Part shown: positions 1-12,158 of the stretch, in pieces
Position numbering within the stretch: position 1 is the first letter of the stretch
Layout of the letters: every line of letters starts with the position of its first letter
Assembly: GCA_015183035.1 (NCBI GenBank)
Contig: JACZZP010000012.1
Coordinates: 434,001 to 498,000, forward strand
DNA: 64,000 bases
Direction: 5' to 3'
Source of the DNA: Meloidogyne chitwoodi
Taxonomy: Eukaryota; Nematoda; Chromadorea; Rhabditida; Meloidogynidae
Notes under the pieces: model-generated
The model's input: only the letters and a program-made list of their open reading frames with translations
What the model was told of the DNA's origin: nothing
The model's database searches: none
Translations under genes and position numbers: made by a program

Positions 1-3000
1 CTGGTCCTCGAACATCTCTGATTAAATTGCTTTATTTTAATTTTAAAATAATAAAGAACCTTAAAAGCCTCTGAATTTGCTCAACTGATTTCTTAGCAAC
101 AGAAATATTATTAATTTCAAGAAGCTCGTCGTCTACATGTAAAGTTGCTTGCCTATGAATAAGCCCACCATGCATTATACGGCCTACAAAGCAACGACCA
201 TCTTCAGTCATCTAAAAAATAAATCTAAAAATAAACTTAAAAGAAAACACAAATCAGGATTAAAACAGAAATACAAATTGTAAAAATCAGAATTAAAATA
301 GAAATACAAATTGTAAAAATCAGAATTAGACTTAACAAACAAAATTCAGAATCGCAATAATAATTAAACTTTTCCGGAAAAAATCAGAATTGTTAAACTT
401 ATGTTAGCAGAAAACACACAGGAAGAAACAAAGAATTACAATAATAAACAAAATATTTTGTATAAAACAATTTAAAATACCTTCAATGTTATCCCCATAG
501 GTTCTTCAGTCTCTTTTGTAAATTGTACTAGCCTAACACGCCCCGCTGGTAGAATTAGGTCATCGTCATCACCGGTTAAAGGAAGTCCTGTGAAATCAGG
601 GTTATTATCTACATTTGCGATGATTTGTTGTTGCGATCTAAAATATTTTATTTTAATAAAATAAATGTAGAGGTTTTAAAAATTAATTATACCGTATTTT
701 AGAGGACTCTGCTGGTATCACTCTATCTTGTTGATTATATTTTTGTTTTTGGAGGTGAGAGAGTTGTGCAGTGCCCGTACATATTGATCCATTTGGAAGG
801 GATTGATTATGAGTTGACGTTGAGGGTTTACCAATGTCCAAAGTCTCAAGAATAAAGATAATTGTAATTTTTATTTTCAGTTTAATTTAAATTACATTAA
901 CACCAGAAACGAGTTGTGAAGAATTAATAACAACTACATCCGGAGATGTTGGTTGACTGCTACCACTACTCGTTGTTGCTAAAGGAGCCATTGCCGCATA
1001 CACCTCTTCCATGGCTACTTCTTGAGCTTGTAAAATTGACTTAAATTAATAAAAAAATTTTATTTTAAATTTTTTATATTTCACACCTGTAAATGTATAT
1101 TGTCTAGCATTTCAAGTAATTCAGAAGTTTCTGCACTTTGTATATTATGAGAAAGCAATTCTTTACGAGCTTCACGAAGCGATCTTTCTGCGTGCCTATT
1201 TATTGGTGCTGGACGAATAGCTTCAATGCGAATACGGTCGTAGAGCTGTTTAAAAATAAAAAAATTTCAACAAAAAAATACAATTTTTTATTAATAAAAG
1301 AATTATTTTAAAATAAATTTAAAAATAAAGTTAAAAATTTATTTAAACTCATAAAACTAAAGAAAAACCTAGATAAAAATTCCCATGAAAAAATACCCCC
1401 TATTTACGTTAGAATTGTAAAAAGTTGCAATTGTAAAAATAGGGTGTATATATTGAAATTGTAAAAATAAATGTTTATTTTTTAGTTCCTTCGCTCAAAT
1501 TGTAAAAATTTAGTAATTTGTAATTGTAAAGTTGAAAGTTTATTTTCTATTAAACAGACAGACGCCCTTCTCCCTCAAGGCATTGCCTTGTATTTGTTGT
1601 ATTTTTATTAATATTATTATAATTATTAATGCTATCAGCGAGCATTAATTGAAGCAGTAACATTGACGGCATATGAACAGCTGTAGCCGCATTATAAATT
1701 AAATTATTTTGTTGGCGTAATCGACGACGTTGCCAACGACGATAAGAGAAATCACTTTCGTTGTTATTATTATCTTCGTTTAATTCTGTTGTTTCTTCTT
1801 CAAAACAACAATCACAACAAAAACAGCAACAACAGTTATGTTTGGTCGCTGCTGAAGATAAATCTGCAAAAAGTCCTCCCAAACAAATTACACAAATGCA
1901 AAAACAAAAAAATGCAGCTAATACAAGTGCGAATAATGCAATACCTCCAATATTATTTACAACCGGGAAAATATTGGTAGAAGATTGGGTAGTAGAAAAA
2001 AGAGGAGTTGTTGTTTGTATAAATGTTGCTGAAGCAAAGTTTGATAATATTTGTTGATTATTGTTGGCTGTAGAGAAAATCAGTGGTGGCATTAACTTGC
2101 TACTTTAAAGTTGAAATATTTTTAAATTTTTAAAAACTCCAAAATTCCAATAAAAATAAAGAGAATTTATCCAAGTATTCTCAAACTAACTTTTTTTAAT
2201 TTATTTTTTATAAATAAGGTTAAAATAAATTAAATGGCACGCAATACGTGACGCAATTCTCCCATTTTATTTAAGGTTGAAAATATGGAACTTTAAAACT
2301 TAATGAAAGGGAAACAATAAATAAAAAAATTTAATTTAAAGAAAATAAAAATAAAAAATAGTAAATTGAGAGTCTAAAATAGAAAAAATTCTGATTATGT
2401 ATGTAAAAATTAAAAAATATATCTAATATAAATGTACCTAATTCTGATTAAAACATGAAAATCAGAATTAATGTTAAAAAATAGAATTTTTTTTGAATCA
2501 AAATTAATGTTTAAAAAATCAGAATTAATTTAAAAAAAATCAGAATTAATTTTTTAAAAATCAGAATTAATGTTGAAAAAATCAGAATTAATGTTTATAA
2601 AATCAGAATTAATGTTTATAAAATCATAATTAAATTTAAAAAATCAGAATTAATTTTTAAAAAATCAGAATTAATGTTGAAAAAATCAGAATTAATGTTG
2701 AAAAAATCAGAATTAAATTTAAAAAATCAGAATTAATTTTTAAAAAATCAGAATTAAATGACGTAGCTAGTTGTTATAAGGGGAATTTTAGTATTTATAT
2801 TTATTTAAATATAAGTGTATTTGACTATTATTTAGAAAATACAATTTAAAGAAAATTTTACATTAAGCAATAATAAAATTTTCTTTTGATGTAGTAACGA
2901 GCAAAATTCAATTTTGACAAAATTGAGTAACTTTTTAACAAAAAATTACTTTAAAAAAAATTTCAATAGCTTTAGTTTTTAAAAAATAAAAATTTCCGAA

Positions 3001-6000
3001 TATAAAAATAAAATTTAGGAAGCAAAAATCCTTTAAAAAAACCTCAAATGGAGGCATGATACAACAAAAAAGTTGTTTCTGTTTAAAATTTAGAGGATTT
3101 AATATTTCTCCACAAAAATAACATTTTTGATTATTCTCACATTCAATTAATGTTGTTGATAATGATGAATGATCAGTAGAAGAAGTTGTTTCAGAAGAGG
3201 AATTATTTGTAGAATAATATTCATCCATTTAATTTTAATAAAAATCCAACTAAAATAAATAATAAAAAGAAAATACATATTTTTAAACTCTTAAAAAAAC
3301 AAAATAAATATTCCTTCTCTCAATTCTAGTTTATGGAAAAATAAAAAAAATTTGGAAAAAATTGCCCTCCAAAAACTTTAAAATATTTTTTAATTCAATA
3401 AGAGAACATTACTCAATTCATTTTTTACTCAAAAAATATTATACTCTCGTTTTTCACCTTTTTTTATCCGCCCAATTTCATTTTTTATCCTTCCAGGTTT
3501 TTTTACCAGTCGATAATATATAACTAACTATACATATGTTTGTTTGTTCTTTCTTCTTATATTATTTATTTTTTTTTAATTTTTTGGTAGTAAGTAAGAA
3601 GTGAAAAGAATGTGAAGATGCTTGTGAAAAATAAAAAAGAAATAATAAAATTATTTTGTGGGAGGAGGTCAATTAAGCAATTGTCACCAAAGAATAAGAT
3701 TTAAGTGTATATAAGTAAAATGAAACACGTAAGAAAATAGATCTGAAAATACAAAAAATAAACTTGAAAAAATACAAAAAATAAACTTGAAAAAATACAA
3801 AAAATAAACTTGAAAAAATAAAAAAAGTTGTATTTTTATGTCAAGTGAATTTTTCACTTCTATTGTATTCTACTGTATGTTTTCTTTAAAGTTTATTTTA
3901 GAATAAAGGGAAGAAGGAAACTGTAAAAAGAAGCATAGGGTAAATAGAGTTAAAAAAATTATAATTAATTTTATTAAATTAATTATTTTTATAAAAATTA
4001 TGAAGAAAGCTTATAATGAGTAAAAATACCGGAAAAAGGCAATCGATGCATGCACTATAGCATGGAATGTTTGCCATAAAAAAAAGAATTAAAAGAAAGA
4101 GGAAAAAAAAGAAAAATTGCTTAAAAATATAAAAAAATAATAAATTTTATAACAAAATTTTTTTAAATAAATTTATAAAAATAAACCAAAAGCAATTGAT
4201 GAAGTTCAGCATCGTTCAAAACCTCCTCTATCAGTCTACAATGTTGTTTTTCAAAGTTTATTAAATTTAAAGAATTTTTAGATGTTGTTGGAGTTGTTTT
4301 ACAACATAAACATTTTGTGATACCTTCACCTTGAGGGAAAATATGTTGTTTTTGAGAAGAGGATGGAGTTGATGATGATATTATTGGTATAGATAATTCT
4401 GTTAGAATGCATAATTGATCCTAAGAAAATAATTTTAAATTAAATTAAATTAATTTTTTTTTAATTTTACCAAAGAAGACAAAACCCGTTCAATACAATT
4501 AGTTTCAGCATTTCTTTTTTTTAATATATTTTGATTGTTTTCCTCTAAATTAATTTCTTCAACTGATTTGCTTTTTAATGGTGAGAGAAAGCACTCAAAA
4601 TCACAGGAATCACCTCCAGGAATAGGCCATTTTTCGTTGAGGAATGTAGAAATAAATGAATTTGGTAATATTTTTGTTGTTGTCCAATGCGTGTTAAATA
4701 ATGTTGAAATAATATTTGTCTAATTAAAAAAAAAATTTTTTTTAATTTAAAGTAAATTCTGGTTATAACGACACCCATGAGTGATCATTTAAGGTGTCAC
4801 TATAACCGGATTATAGGTATAATAAATTTTAAAATTGGTGATTTGAAGGAAAATATAGAATTTAAACGTTCTCGAAAAATTAGAAAAATTAAGGAATGAC
4901 CGAAAAAATAATTAAAAAAAATATTAATTAACTTTAAGCCTTCTTCTCTGATTGTATCTTCTAATATTTTCAATTGTTTCGGTTAAATGTACTCGTAATG
5001 GAATTTGTTTTTTTGACAACCAATCATGGCTAAGACATTCTGCAGGTGTGAGTCTTTCGTGTTCATCCACCCTTAACAGTTTACGCACTAAATCTTTGGC
5101 GGGTTCGCTAATTAAAGTCCAGGAAGATCCGGAAAACTTAAAAAAAAATTTATAAAATTAAAAAAACATTTTTATACCGAATATTCCCCACAACTAATCT
5201 GTCTAAACACTTGAGCTGGTTTTCCAATAAAAGGCAACTTTCCGGAAAGTAAAATAAATAAAACAATGCCTACACTCCACATATCTGCTGCTTGCCCATA
5301 GGGGCGATCAGAAATAATTTCAGGCGCCATAAATTGAGGAATGCCAAATTTACCTGTATTAAAATTAGAAAAATAAATTTTAAAATTGTATAACCTTGAA
5401 GACATTGATTATTATCTTCATTTAATCGAAAGGCTAATCCTAGACCATGGATTTTTAAAGGTGCATTATTCTCATTGCTGAAAAGAAAAATTAAATTAAA
5501 AAAAAAATTAAATTAATTTTTTTACTCACTTTTCGAGTAATAAATTGTGTGGTCTAATATCTCTGTGAAGAATATTTTGTGAATGCATATATTGCACTGC
5601 TTGAACTAGTTGACGAGTGTAATGACTTGCAACTGCTTCACTATAAATAAAACCAGCAGCGGCTCGACGTGTAATTTCAAAACAAATGTCTTGTCCATCT
5701 ACCCAGTCAAAAATCTTTAAAAAATTAAAAATATATATTAAAAATTAAAAATATATTAATAACCATATGTAATGCATTACAACCAGAAATAACATCAACA
5801 AGTTGTACAAAATGAGGGTGTGTTAACGAAGTGCAAATTTCAACCTCCTTCTCTGCATCTAAAACCGGAAAGTTATTAATTTTAATTGATCCTCTTTCCA
5901 TTAAATTAATAAAGGTTGTATATTTATATTCCGGAAAGCCAATCCGGAAAGTTTCTTTTTTATGAGTTCTCTGTTCCTTTTAGTAAATTAATCCGGAAAG

Positions 6001-6953
6001 TTTGTATTTTTAAATTGTAATTTTCTTTCCGTTTTCTTTACGCAAAGTTTGTATTTTTTAATTGTAATTTTCTTTTCGTTTTATTTTCGGAAAAAGTTTG
6101 TATTTTTAAATTGTAATTTTCTTTTCGTTTTATTTTCGGAAAGTTTGTATTTTTAAATTGTAATTTTCTTTCCGTTTTATTTTCGGAAAGTTTGTATTTT
6201 TAAATTGTAATTTTCTTTCCGTTTTATTTTCGGAAAGTTTGTATTTTTAAATTGTAATTTTCTTTCCGTTTTCTTTACGCAAAGTTTGTATTTTTTAATT
6301 GTAATTTTTTTCCGTTTTATTTTCGGAAAGTTTGTATTTTTAAATTGTAATTTTCTTTTCAGTTTTAAATTGTTATTTTTCCTTCCGGAAAGTTTTAATT
6401 AATTTTTTTCTATATCTCTACCTTCACTTGAAAGACCAGAAATAGAAGAGAATTGTTGCAGATTAAGGCTTTTAATAGAACAATTCCTCCCTGTAGCCTT
6501 ATGCACTGCTCTGTAGACCGTGTAGATTGGACCTCTGAGAACAAATTAAATTATAAAAAATTTAAAATTTTTGTAACTTTTCAATAATATCACAAATTTG
6601 GTAATGATGAGTGAGTAAGGCAGTTTCCTGTCCATCTGGTATAATACACAATGGCAGTATTTGCCTTTTATTGCGTTGAAGAATACCTTTGGTACTGGTT
6701 GAAGGCTCATCATTTGCCTTAAAATTTTTTTAAAAATCAAAAAATATTTTTAAAATTATATTTTTTTTCAAAAATTAATTTAAATTTTTAAAAATATATT
6801 TTAAAAAATTTTTGGCACCGAAACGGCCAACGGAGCTGTTGGAGCGAATGTAGAGGTTAAAGAGGACGTTGTTGGATTTTTTTGTACTAAAATATTGCTA
6901 TTATTTATATTTTTGTTTTGTAATGCAGCAGAAGTCATTGTAGTTAAAACCAT
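1..6953 (-). CDS. lin-2/CASK: CASK/LIN-2 MAGUK scaffold kinase (3' end beyond window)
   Basis: Membrane-associated scaffold joining a CaMK-like kinase domain, two L27 domains and a PDZ domain (the SH3 and guanylate-kinase parts would lie left of the window). Exons, minus strand: 6953-6819, 6717-6578, 6534-6422, 5858-5764, 5714-5530, 5477-5395, 5353-5178, 5136-4933, 4719-4471, 4420-4187, 1245-1087, 1039-911, 844-693, 637-481, 211-60, 17-1. The frame is open throughout (about 793 codons). Landmarks: kinase from about residue 81, HRDIRPHN near 211, HGLG in place of [14 protein letters not shown]27 helices from exons 9-12, and a PDZ starting [20 protein letters not shown]. The degenerate glycine loop and absent DFG match the atypical, Mg-independent kinase known for CASK. 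The residues before the kinase domain are not conserved, and the exon 12 donor (GTTTCT) was chosen to keep phase. Identification is very secure. Confidence 0.93.
240..335. repeat. Short CAGAATTA-type repeat in CASK intron
   Basis: Two and a half copies of a roughly 32-bp unit (AAAATCAGAATTAAAATAGA then AATACAAATTGT) lie in intron 14. The same AAAATCAGAATTAA core recurs at 2455-2757 and in an intron of the transporter gene near 42 kb. Confidence 0.6.
1550..2092 (-). CDS. Possible nested gene: small single-pass Cys-rich membrane protein
   Basis: A 180-codon ORF inside the 2.9-kb tenth intron of the CASK gene, on the same strand. It has an S/T/N-rich N-terminus, one strongly hydrophobic stretch (about residues 48-73, rich in A, L, F, I, C), then a Cys cluster ([14 protein letters not shown]) of the kind often palmitoylated, an acidic N-rich stretch and a basic [10 protein letters not shown] patch. 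This layout is not typical of chance ORFs in 75-80% A+T DNA. An in-frame acceptor just before the ATG would allow joining to an upstream exon ending near 3046 (ORF 2935-3228). I recognise no family, and it could be an alternative exon or a chance ORF. Confidence 0.4.
   Translation of the reverse strand: MPPLIFSTANNNQQILSNFASATFIQTTTPLFSTTQSSTNIFPVVNNIGGIALFALVLAAFFCFCICVICLGGLFADLSSAATKHNCCCCFCCDCCFEEETTELNEDNNNNESDFSYRRWQRRRLRQQNNLIYNAATAVHMPSMLLLQLMLADSINNYNNINKNTTNTRQCLEGEGRLSV
2455..2757. repeat. Tandem satellite, unit about 21-22 bp, core AAAATCAGAATTAAT
   Basis: About 13 imperfect head-to-tail copies of AAAAAATCAGAATTAATGTT with small indels, in CASK intron 10. Regular spacing without unique spacers makes this a minisatellite. 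Confidence 0.85.
2935..3228 (-). CDS. Weak ORF, possible first exon of the nested gene
   Basis: 97-codon ORF in the same CASK intron. The first 60 residues are S/T/E-rich with a CYFCGEIL pair of cysteines; the rest is Phe/Ile-rich low complexity typical of A+T-rich noise. A GT donor after the residues MPPFE would give a plausible short exon that splices in phase to 2095. Only the N-terminal part is worth considering. Confidence 0.15.
   Translation of the reverse strand: MDEYYSTNNSSSETTSSTDHSSLSTTLIECENNQKCYFCGEILNPLNFKQKQLFCCIMPPFEVFLKDFCFLNFIFIFGNFYFLKTKAIEIFFKVIFC
3738..3828. repeat. Tandem repeat, unit about 22 bp
   Basis: Four copies of a unit reading AAAAATACAAAAAATAAACT then TG, in the same large CASK intron. 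Confidence 0.75.
4755..4816. repeat. Small hairpin (MITE-like) in CASK intron 8
   Basis: The arms CTGGTTATAACGACACC and GGTGTCACTATAACCGG pair around a short loop. Small foldback of unknown type, in the intron between the kinase C-lobe exon and the first L27 exon. Confidence 0.5.
5990..6395. repeat. Minisatellite in CASK intron 3
   Basis: About eight tandem copies of a unit near 48 bp, beginning GGAAAGTTTGTATTTTTAAA and continuing with TTGTAATTTTC then TTTCCG and TTTTATTTTC. It fills most of the intron between kinase exons 3 and 4 and explains the Phe-rich ORFs there. Confidence 0.85.
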
Positions 6954-9900
6954 TTTTGATTGAGGAAAAATAATTAATAAATTTTATAATTATTAATTTA
7001 TTGGAGAAAAATGGTGACGGCATTCGAAAATTGAAGAGAGAAAAAAAAAGTGGAAATTTATTGATAAGAAATAAAAAACATTAAATTAAAAATAATTTAA
7101 TTTTTTATATTAAATTATTTATTTTTTCTAAATTTTTTAAAATTAAAAAAAAAATTTATTTGGTCAAAAACCTTTTATTTTTTTTATTTTCTCAAAAAAA
7201 ATTAAAAAAAAATTTTTATATAAATAAAAATGTTTTATTTTACACAAAACCATCACTACAATCATTACAAAAAATCGACGAATAAAATTCCCAAGGGATT
7301 TTTTTTTAGTTCAATTTTTATTTTTCTTCTACTACTAGTATATAATACTCTTTTTTGGTCGTTTTAAAATATTTTTTGTGAATAAAAAAATGAAAGAACA
7401 GAATTTTAAAAAATGGCATTGTTAGTAAAAATGGATATATTTATTTATAAAAATATTATTAAAAATAATTAAAAATAAAAAAATTAAAAAAATAAAATTT
7501 TAGATAGGCCAGAGGCAAAAACATTTTTTTTAAATTAAAAAAATATTTTTTTTCCTAATTTTTCTACCCAAAATTTATTTTTAAAAATAGTATTAAAAAT
7601 AACACAGCATGAAATAAAGATTATATATAAAATATTTGCGCGCGAAAATTTTAAAAAATAAAATTTAAAGTTTAATCCATTATTTGAGGGAATAAAGTTT
7701 CTCTGTAGGAATTATATTATTTACCTATTTTTGAATTTTAAAAATGGAAATAAATTTAAAAATTAAAAAATTAAAAAAATACATATGAGGAATAATAAAA
7801 AAATTAAAAAAAAATTATAAAAAAAATAAAAAAAATATAAAAATAATTTATTAAAAATAAGTAATATAATATTCATTAATATTTATTAAAATAATATTTT
7901 AATAAATTAACAAAAATAAGGACAATTTAATTTTTAATAATAAAAAATAATATTATACCTCTCCAATATAAAAATTAATAAAAAAAATAAATATTTTATA
8001 AAAATAAAAAAATACAAAAAGTAAGCAAAAATAAGAGACAAAAGAAAAGCAAAAAATAAAAAGTATGTAGTAGTACTAGTAATAAATAATAAGCAAAAAA
8101 AGCTTTTTAGGGGCTTGTGTTCACAAATTGATTTAGCGGAAAAACGTAAAAAATAAAAAAAGGGAAGAAAAAAAAGAAGAGCAGCAAACAATCTGCCACA
8201 CATCCTTCCTACTATAAAGTAAAAATATGTATTAGTCAGCCCAGCACTTTTTTGTGTAAATATTTGAAAATAAAACTCTTGAGGGAGACATAAAAGTTGA
8301 CTTTGTTTGAGGTTAAATAACTCAGCAAAAAATGAACGATTTTAAAAGTTTTTGGTATCATTCGATAGAGAATTAAATTTTCTACAAAATAGAATGAATA
8401 ATAATTTTTGTAAAAATTTTTAAAAAGAAGTTTTGGTTAAAAAACCTTTAAAAATGTCACTTTCCAGACACTTTTTTGTGTTTTTGGCGTTTAAAAATTT
8501 TTTTTTAATTTTTAAAATTATTTTTAATTTTTATAAGTAAATATAAATGTAAATAAAAAATTTTCACAAATCAATTAATAAAAAATTTTTTTTGCCCTTG
8601 TAGAGAAGACAGACAAAAAATGAAGAAAGAAATTAAATTAAAAAAAAAATTATTTCGAAACAAAAAAACTTTTTTTTTTTAATAAAAAGGAAGGATAATA
8701 TAAAATTAAAATAGATTAAATTTGGAATAAAAAATAATATCTTACGCACATTTAATCCTTTTAATAAACAAGAGTTGTTTTGGGCAAGCTGAGATTAACC
8801 TCATAAAATAATTTATTAAAAAAAAATAAATTAAATTACTCTGATTAAATCATAAAAAGCTAAAAATAAATTTAATACAAAAATAATAAATTAAAAAATA
8901 ATCTTAAATAAAAATTAATAACTAAAAATCTGGAAATAAAATAAATAAAATGTCCAAAGCTTTTAAACAACACAAAATAAGTATAATGTGCTTCTCTGCT
9001 TTTTTTTTTATTTTAAAAATAAAGCAACCAGCTGTGGTGACTACTAAACATTAAAGATGTGCGCCAAAAGAGAATGTTTTTTAAGTTAAATTAATAAAAT
9101 TTTAATTTTATTGGGTAATTTTGTATTTTTTATTAATAAAGTAAAAAATGTTTTTATATTAAAATAATTTTTTAAATAAATAGATATTTATGGAAATATA
9201 GAAGGATATAATAAAATTAAAAAAAAAAATTTTTTAATTAAAAAGAGGTGCTTGAACACTATTTGCCCTATTAAACTTGGTATGGCATTAATTATTTCTT
9301 TTTGGGTAAAAGAGAAAAATAAAAAAAAAAACCAGTAAAAAATATAAAAAGATTAAAATCAAACGGAATTTTTCTTTGATTGATTTAATTTCTATAATTT
9401 ATTAAAAAAAAGTTGGCGCACATTCCCAAAAGCAATCCATCACTTCTAGCATAATAAATAATAATGCTTTGAATTTTAATGAAAAATAATAAGTAGTAGT
9501 TATAGTTTGGCATTAAATATAAAAAATAAGGAGTTTAATAATATTTTTAAAAATTAAATAAAAATTTGTGTTAGAATGTGTTTTTATTATTTTTATATTT
9601 CAGAATATAAACTTACGGAAAACATTTCAGAATAAAATTTAAACTTTCGAAAAACATTTCAGAATATAAACATTCGGAAAACATTTCAGAATAAAATTTA
9701 AACTTTCGAAAAACATTTCAGAATATAAACATTCGGAAAACATTTCAGAATAAAATTTAAACATTCGAAAAACATTTCAGAATATAAACTTCCAGAAAAC
9801 ATTTCAGAATAAAAACTTTCGAAAAACATTTCAGAATAAAATTTAAACTTTCGAAAAACTCAGAATATAAACATTCGGAAAACATTTCAGAATATAAACT

Positions 9901-10639
9901 TCCAGAAAACATTTCAGAATAAAAACTTTCGAAAAACATTTCAGAATAAAATTTAAACTTTAGAAAAACATTTCAGAAGATAAACATCCGGAAAACATTT
10001 CAGAATAAACTTTAAACTTTCGTAAAACATTTCAGAATATAAACTTCCGGAAAACATTTCAGAAGAAAAACATCCGGAAAACATAACAGAATAAAATTTT
10101 TTTGCTCATTAAAAAATATTTATATATAATTTCTGATGCGCAGCAAAATAAAGTGTGTGAAAAATGATACGAACAGAAAATGAGAATTTTAATTAAAAAA
10201 AAAAATATTTTTTATTAAATTTGAGAGAATTTTAAGCTAAAAATAAGTTAATTAAGAAAAATAGGGAAAACAAAAATAAGAGACAAAATAAGACTTAAAA
10301 AATACTTTTTAAAAAATATTAGTAAATAATTTTGATGACAGCTCTAAAAATTAAAAAAATTCTCCTCTTTTTTACAGCTTTAAATAAAAAATTTATTTAC
10401 ATAAATAATTTCCCAAAGAAAAGAAAATTATTGACTTTTTTAAAATGGTCAAACAACAAAACAAAAATATATTTTAACAATTTTAGAGACTGAGGGACTA
10501 TATAAGTATACTATTATATAAAGGCAATGAAAAGAAGGCTTTTTTAAATAGAAACGGAAAGCATAAAAATAATTTTAGAATTAAATAAATGTAAATATCT
10601 TAAAAATAAGGGGCTACTTTACAAAAATTCATAATTTTT
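6954..10639. other. A+T-rich spacer, no convincing gene
   Basis: Upstream of the CASK start. Mostly poly-A/poly-T runs. ORFs here (for example 7934-8203) are low-complexity Phe/Ile/Leu strings without introns or motifs. Near 8354-8400 there is a copy of a dispersed motif (GGTATCATTCGATAGAG) that recurs in a transporter intron near 39 kb. The satellite at 9595-10105 is listed separately. Confidence 0.6.
9595..10105. repeat. Tandem satellite, core ACATTTCAGAATA
   Basis: About 16 copies of a 29-34-bp unit (AACATTTCAGAATAAAATTT then AAACTTTCGAAA) with two alternating variants (AAACTTTCGAAA and AAACATTCGGAA). The ORF across it on the minus strand is a repeat translation. It shares the CAGAAT core with the CASK and transporter intron arrays. 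Confidence 0.85.
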
Positions 10640-11029
10640 GTCCGCATTCTTTTTCGTAATTAATTATTTTGATGGCATAAAATCAACAATTTTTAATTGG
10701 CTTAGGGGTTGCGCCGTAGATTCAAGTAGTTCGGATATTGAGAAACTGACGCTCTTGAGAAATCTAGTCGACGGCGAAGCAAAAGAATTAATAGCAGGAT
10801 TCCGTCTTGATGCTAAAAATTATAAGGAGGCTCTTCAAATGCTTAAAATCAATATGGTGATAAGGAAGCTTATATAAGAAGCCTCCATTCTCGACTAATA
10901 AATTTAAAAAATTGTACTTCACTAAATGAAGTCAAAAAATTCTCGCTCGATTTGGAGCGGCTAGCTCGTGAAATGAAAAATGCAGGCGAAGACATTGAAG
11001 GACCATCTGTCGAACGCAGAATAAAATAA
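10640..11029 (+). pseudogene. BEL/Pao retrotransposon gag relic (DUF1759-like)
   Basis: The reading frame includes FNWLRGC, DIEKLTLLRNLVDGEAKELI and a following helix with YKEALQMLK, the usual order in Pao-type gag (DUF1759). A frameshift near 10846 moves the rest (YGDKEAYIRSL, LNEVKKFSLDLERLAREM) into another frame, and a stop follows at about 11029. No LTRs, protease or reverse transcriptase are visible nearby, so it is a dead fragment. Family assignment comes from recalled motif order. Confidence 0.7.
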
Positions 11030-11240
11030 TGGACGAGTTGTTACATGTGTGCTCACCTACAGGCTTCAATACAACATCTTCTAAAGTTGAATACAAACGC
11101 CCTTTACAATTAATTTCCTTCGTACTAAAATCTTCGCACCTCAAAATTTCTTATCCTGATCAGCATTCATTTTATGAAAAATATAACATTTGCGCCGCGA
11201 TTTTTAGGCGCAACATAAAAGGCACCAAGTTTTTTAATTA
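11000..11240 (-). pseudogene. FLYWCH-type zinc finger relic
   Basis: The minus strand reads FYVAPKNRGANVIFF, then after small frame breaks NADQDKKF, RCEDFSTKEINCKGRLYS and VGEHTC. The C...C...HxC layout and the INCKGRLYS stretch resemble FLYWCH fingers found in MULE-type transposases and their derivatives. At least one stop or frame break interrupts it. It overlaps the end of the gag relic on the other strand. Confidence 0.45.
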
Positions 11241-11570
11241 ATGACGCGAAGGGTTGAGCCGAAAAATCGCGCGCAACACATTTCAGAGAATCAACTGGGT
11301 AGAAGGGGCATGTCATAAAAGAATATTATTTTTGTAATTTAATAAATAATATTTTTATTTATTTTATCCTGCCTTAAAAAATATTTTTTATTAAAATATA
11401 TATGTACATATACTTAAATTTTGATATTCTATCACTGAGATGCGAATAAATGTTGAATAAACAGTTTTTGATCAATGGTATTTTGGTTGTCTGTGTTTAT
11501 ATCTACGAACATTTTTTTCCAAATTTAAAAAATTTTCCTCTCTCCTTTTCGAGCATTGCCCCTCTTAAAT

Positions 11571-11690
11571 GCACTTTGGCGATTGTGAAATTTTTACATC
11601 TTTTCGATATTTATCAAAACATAAAAGACATGCGCATATAGGAGAGTAGTCTTATATCCAATATTCATATTTAAAAAAAAATTTCTTCTC
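11571..11690 (+). promoter_or_regulatory. Upstream block shared by family members (A1 copy)
   Basis: GCACTTTGGCGATTGTGAAA followed by TTTTTACAT and, further on, ATATAGGAGAGTAGT, about 500 bp before the A1 start. The same block precedes C1 (21521-21590) and C1' (minus, 50575-50650). It is likely a shared promoter or 5' flank, but duplication alone could explain the similarity. Confidence 0.4.
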
Positions 11691-12158
11691 TACTATGGGC
11701 CAGGGTTAAGTCAAAATTTCAATTTTCGTAAGATTTTAGAAAAATTTTTTTTAAATAGTTGCGATTTCGAGGTAATATTCAATTTCATTAACTCGAAAAT
11801 ATTCGATTTCGAAATTTCGACTCACCCCTGCGTTGGGGCATACAAGCTGCGCATAGTGGAGAATATTTAAAATATTTCAATATTCGATTTATTAAAAATT
11901 ATCTTCTCTTCTTTTTGGTATTTGTATAGAAGGAGAGAAAGATAATATTTTCCGATATTCGAGTTGGCAAAAAATTTTTCTTCTCCCTCTTTGGGCACTT
12001 TTATATATTTTCTTTTTTTATTGCCATTTAATTAATTTTTAAATATTTTTAAAAAATTTTTCATAATAGATTTATTTTTAAAAAGTTGACAATTTCTCTA
12101 CTTTTTTCTTTTAATTTTATGTTTTTATTTATCACTAAATTATAATTTTAAAAAGTTA

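Noticed and set aside
2455..2757. Regular repeats that could suggest a CRISPR array
   Set aside because: No unique spacers, the unit is 21-22 bp head to tail, and the genome is a nematode with introns; it is a minisatellite. The same holds for 5990-6395 and 9595-10105.
7934..8203. 89-codon ORF rich in Phe, Leu, Ile and Tyr
   Set aside because: Composition is what poly-A/T sequence gives by chance; no motif, no splice context.
9757..9939. 60-codon minus-strand ORF with repeated Ser/Tyr/Phe units
   Set aside because: It is a translation of the satellite at 9595-10105.
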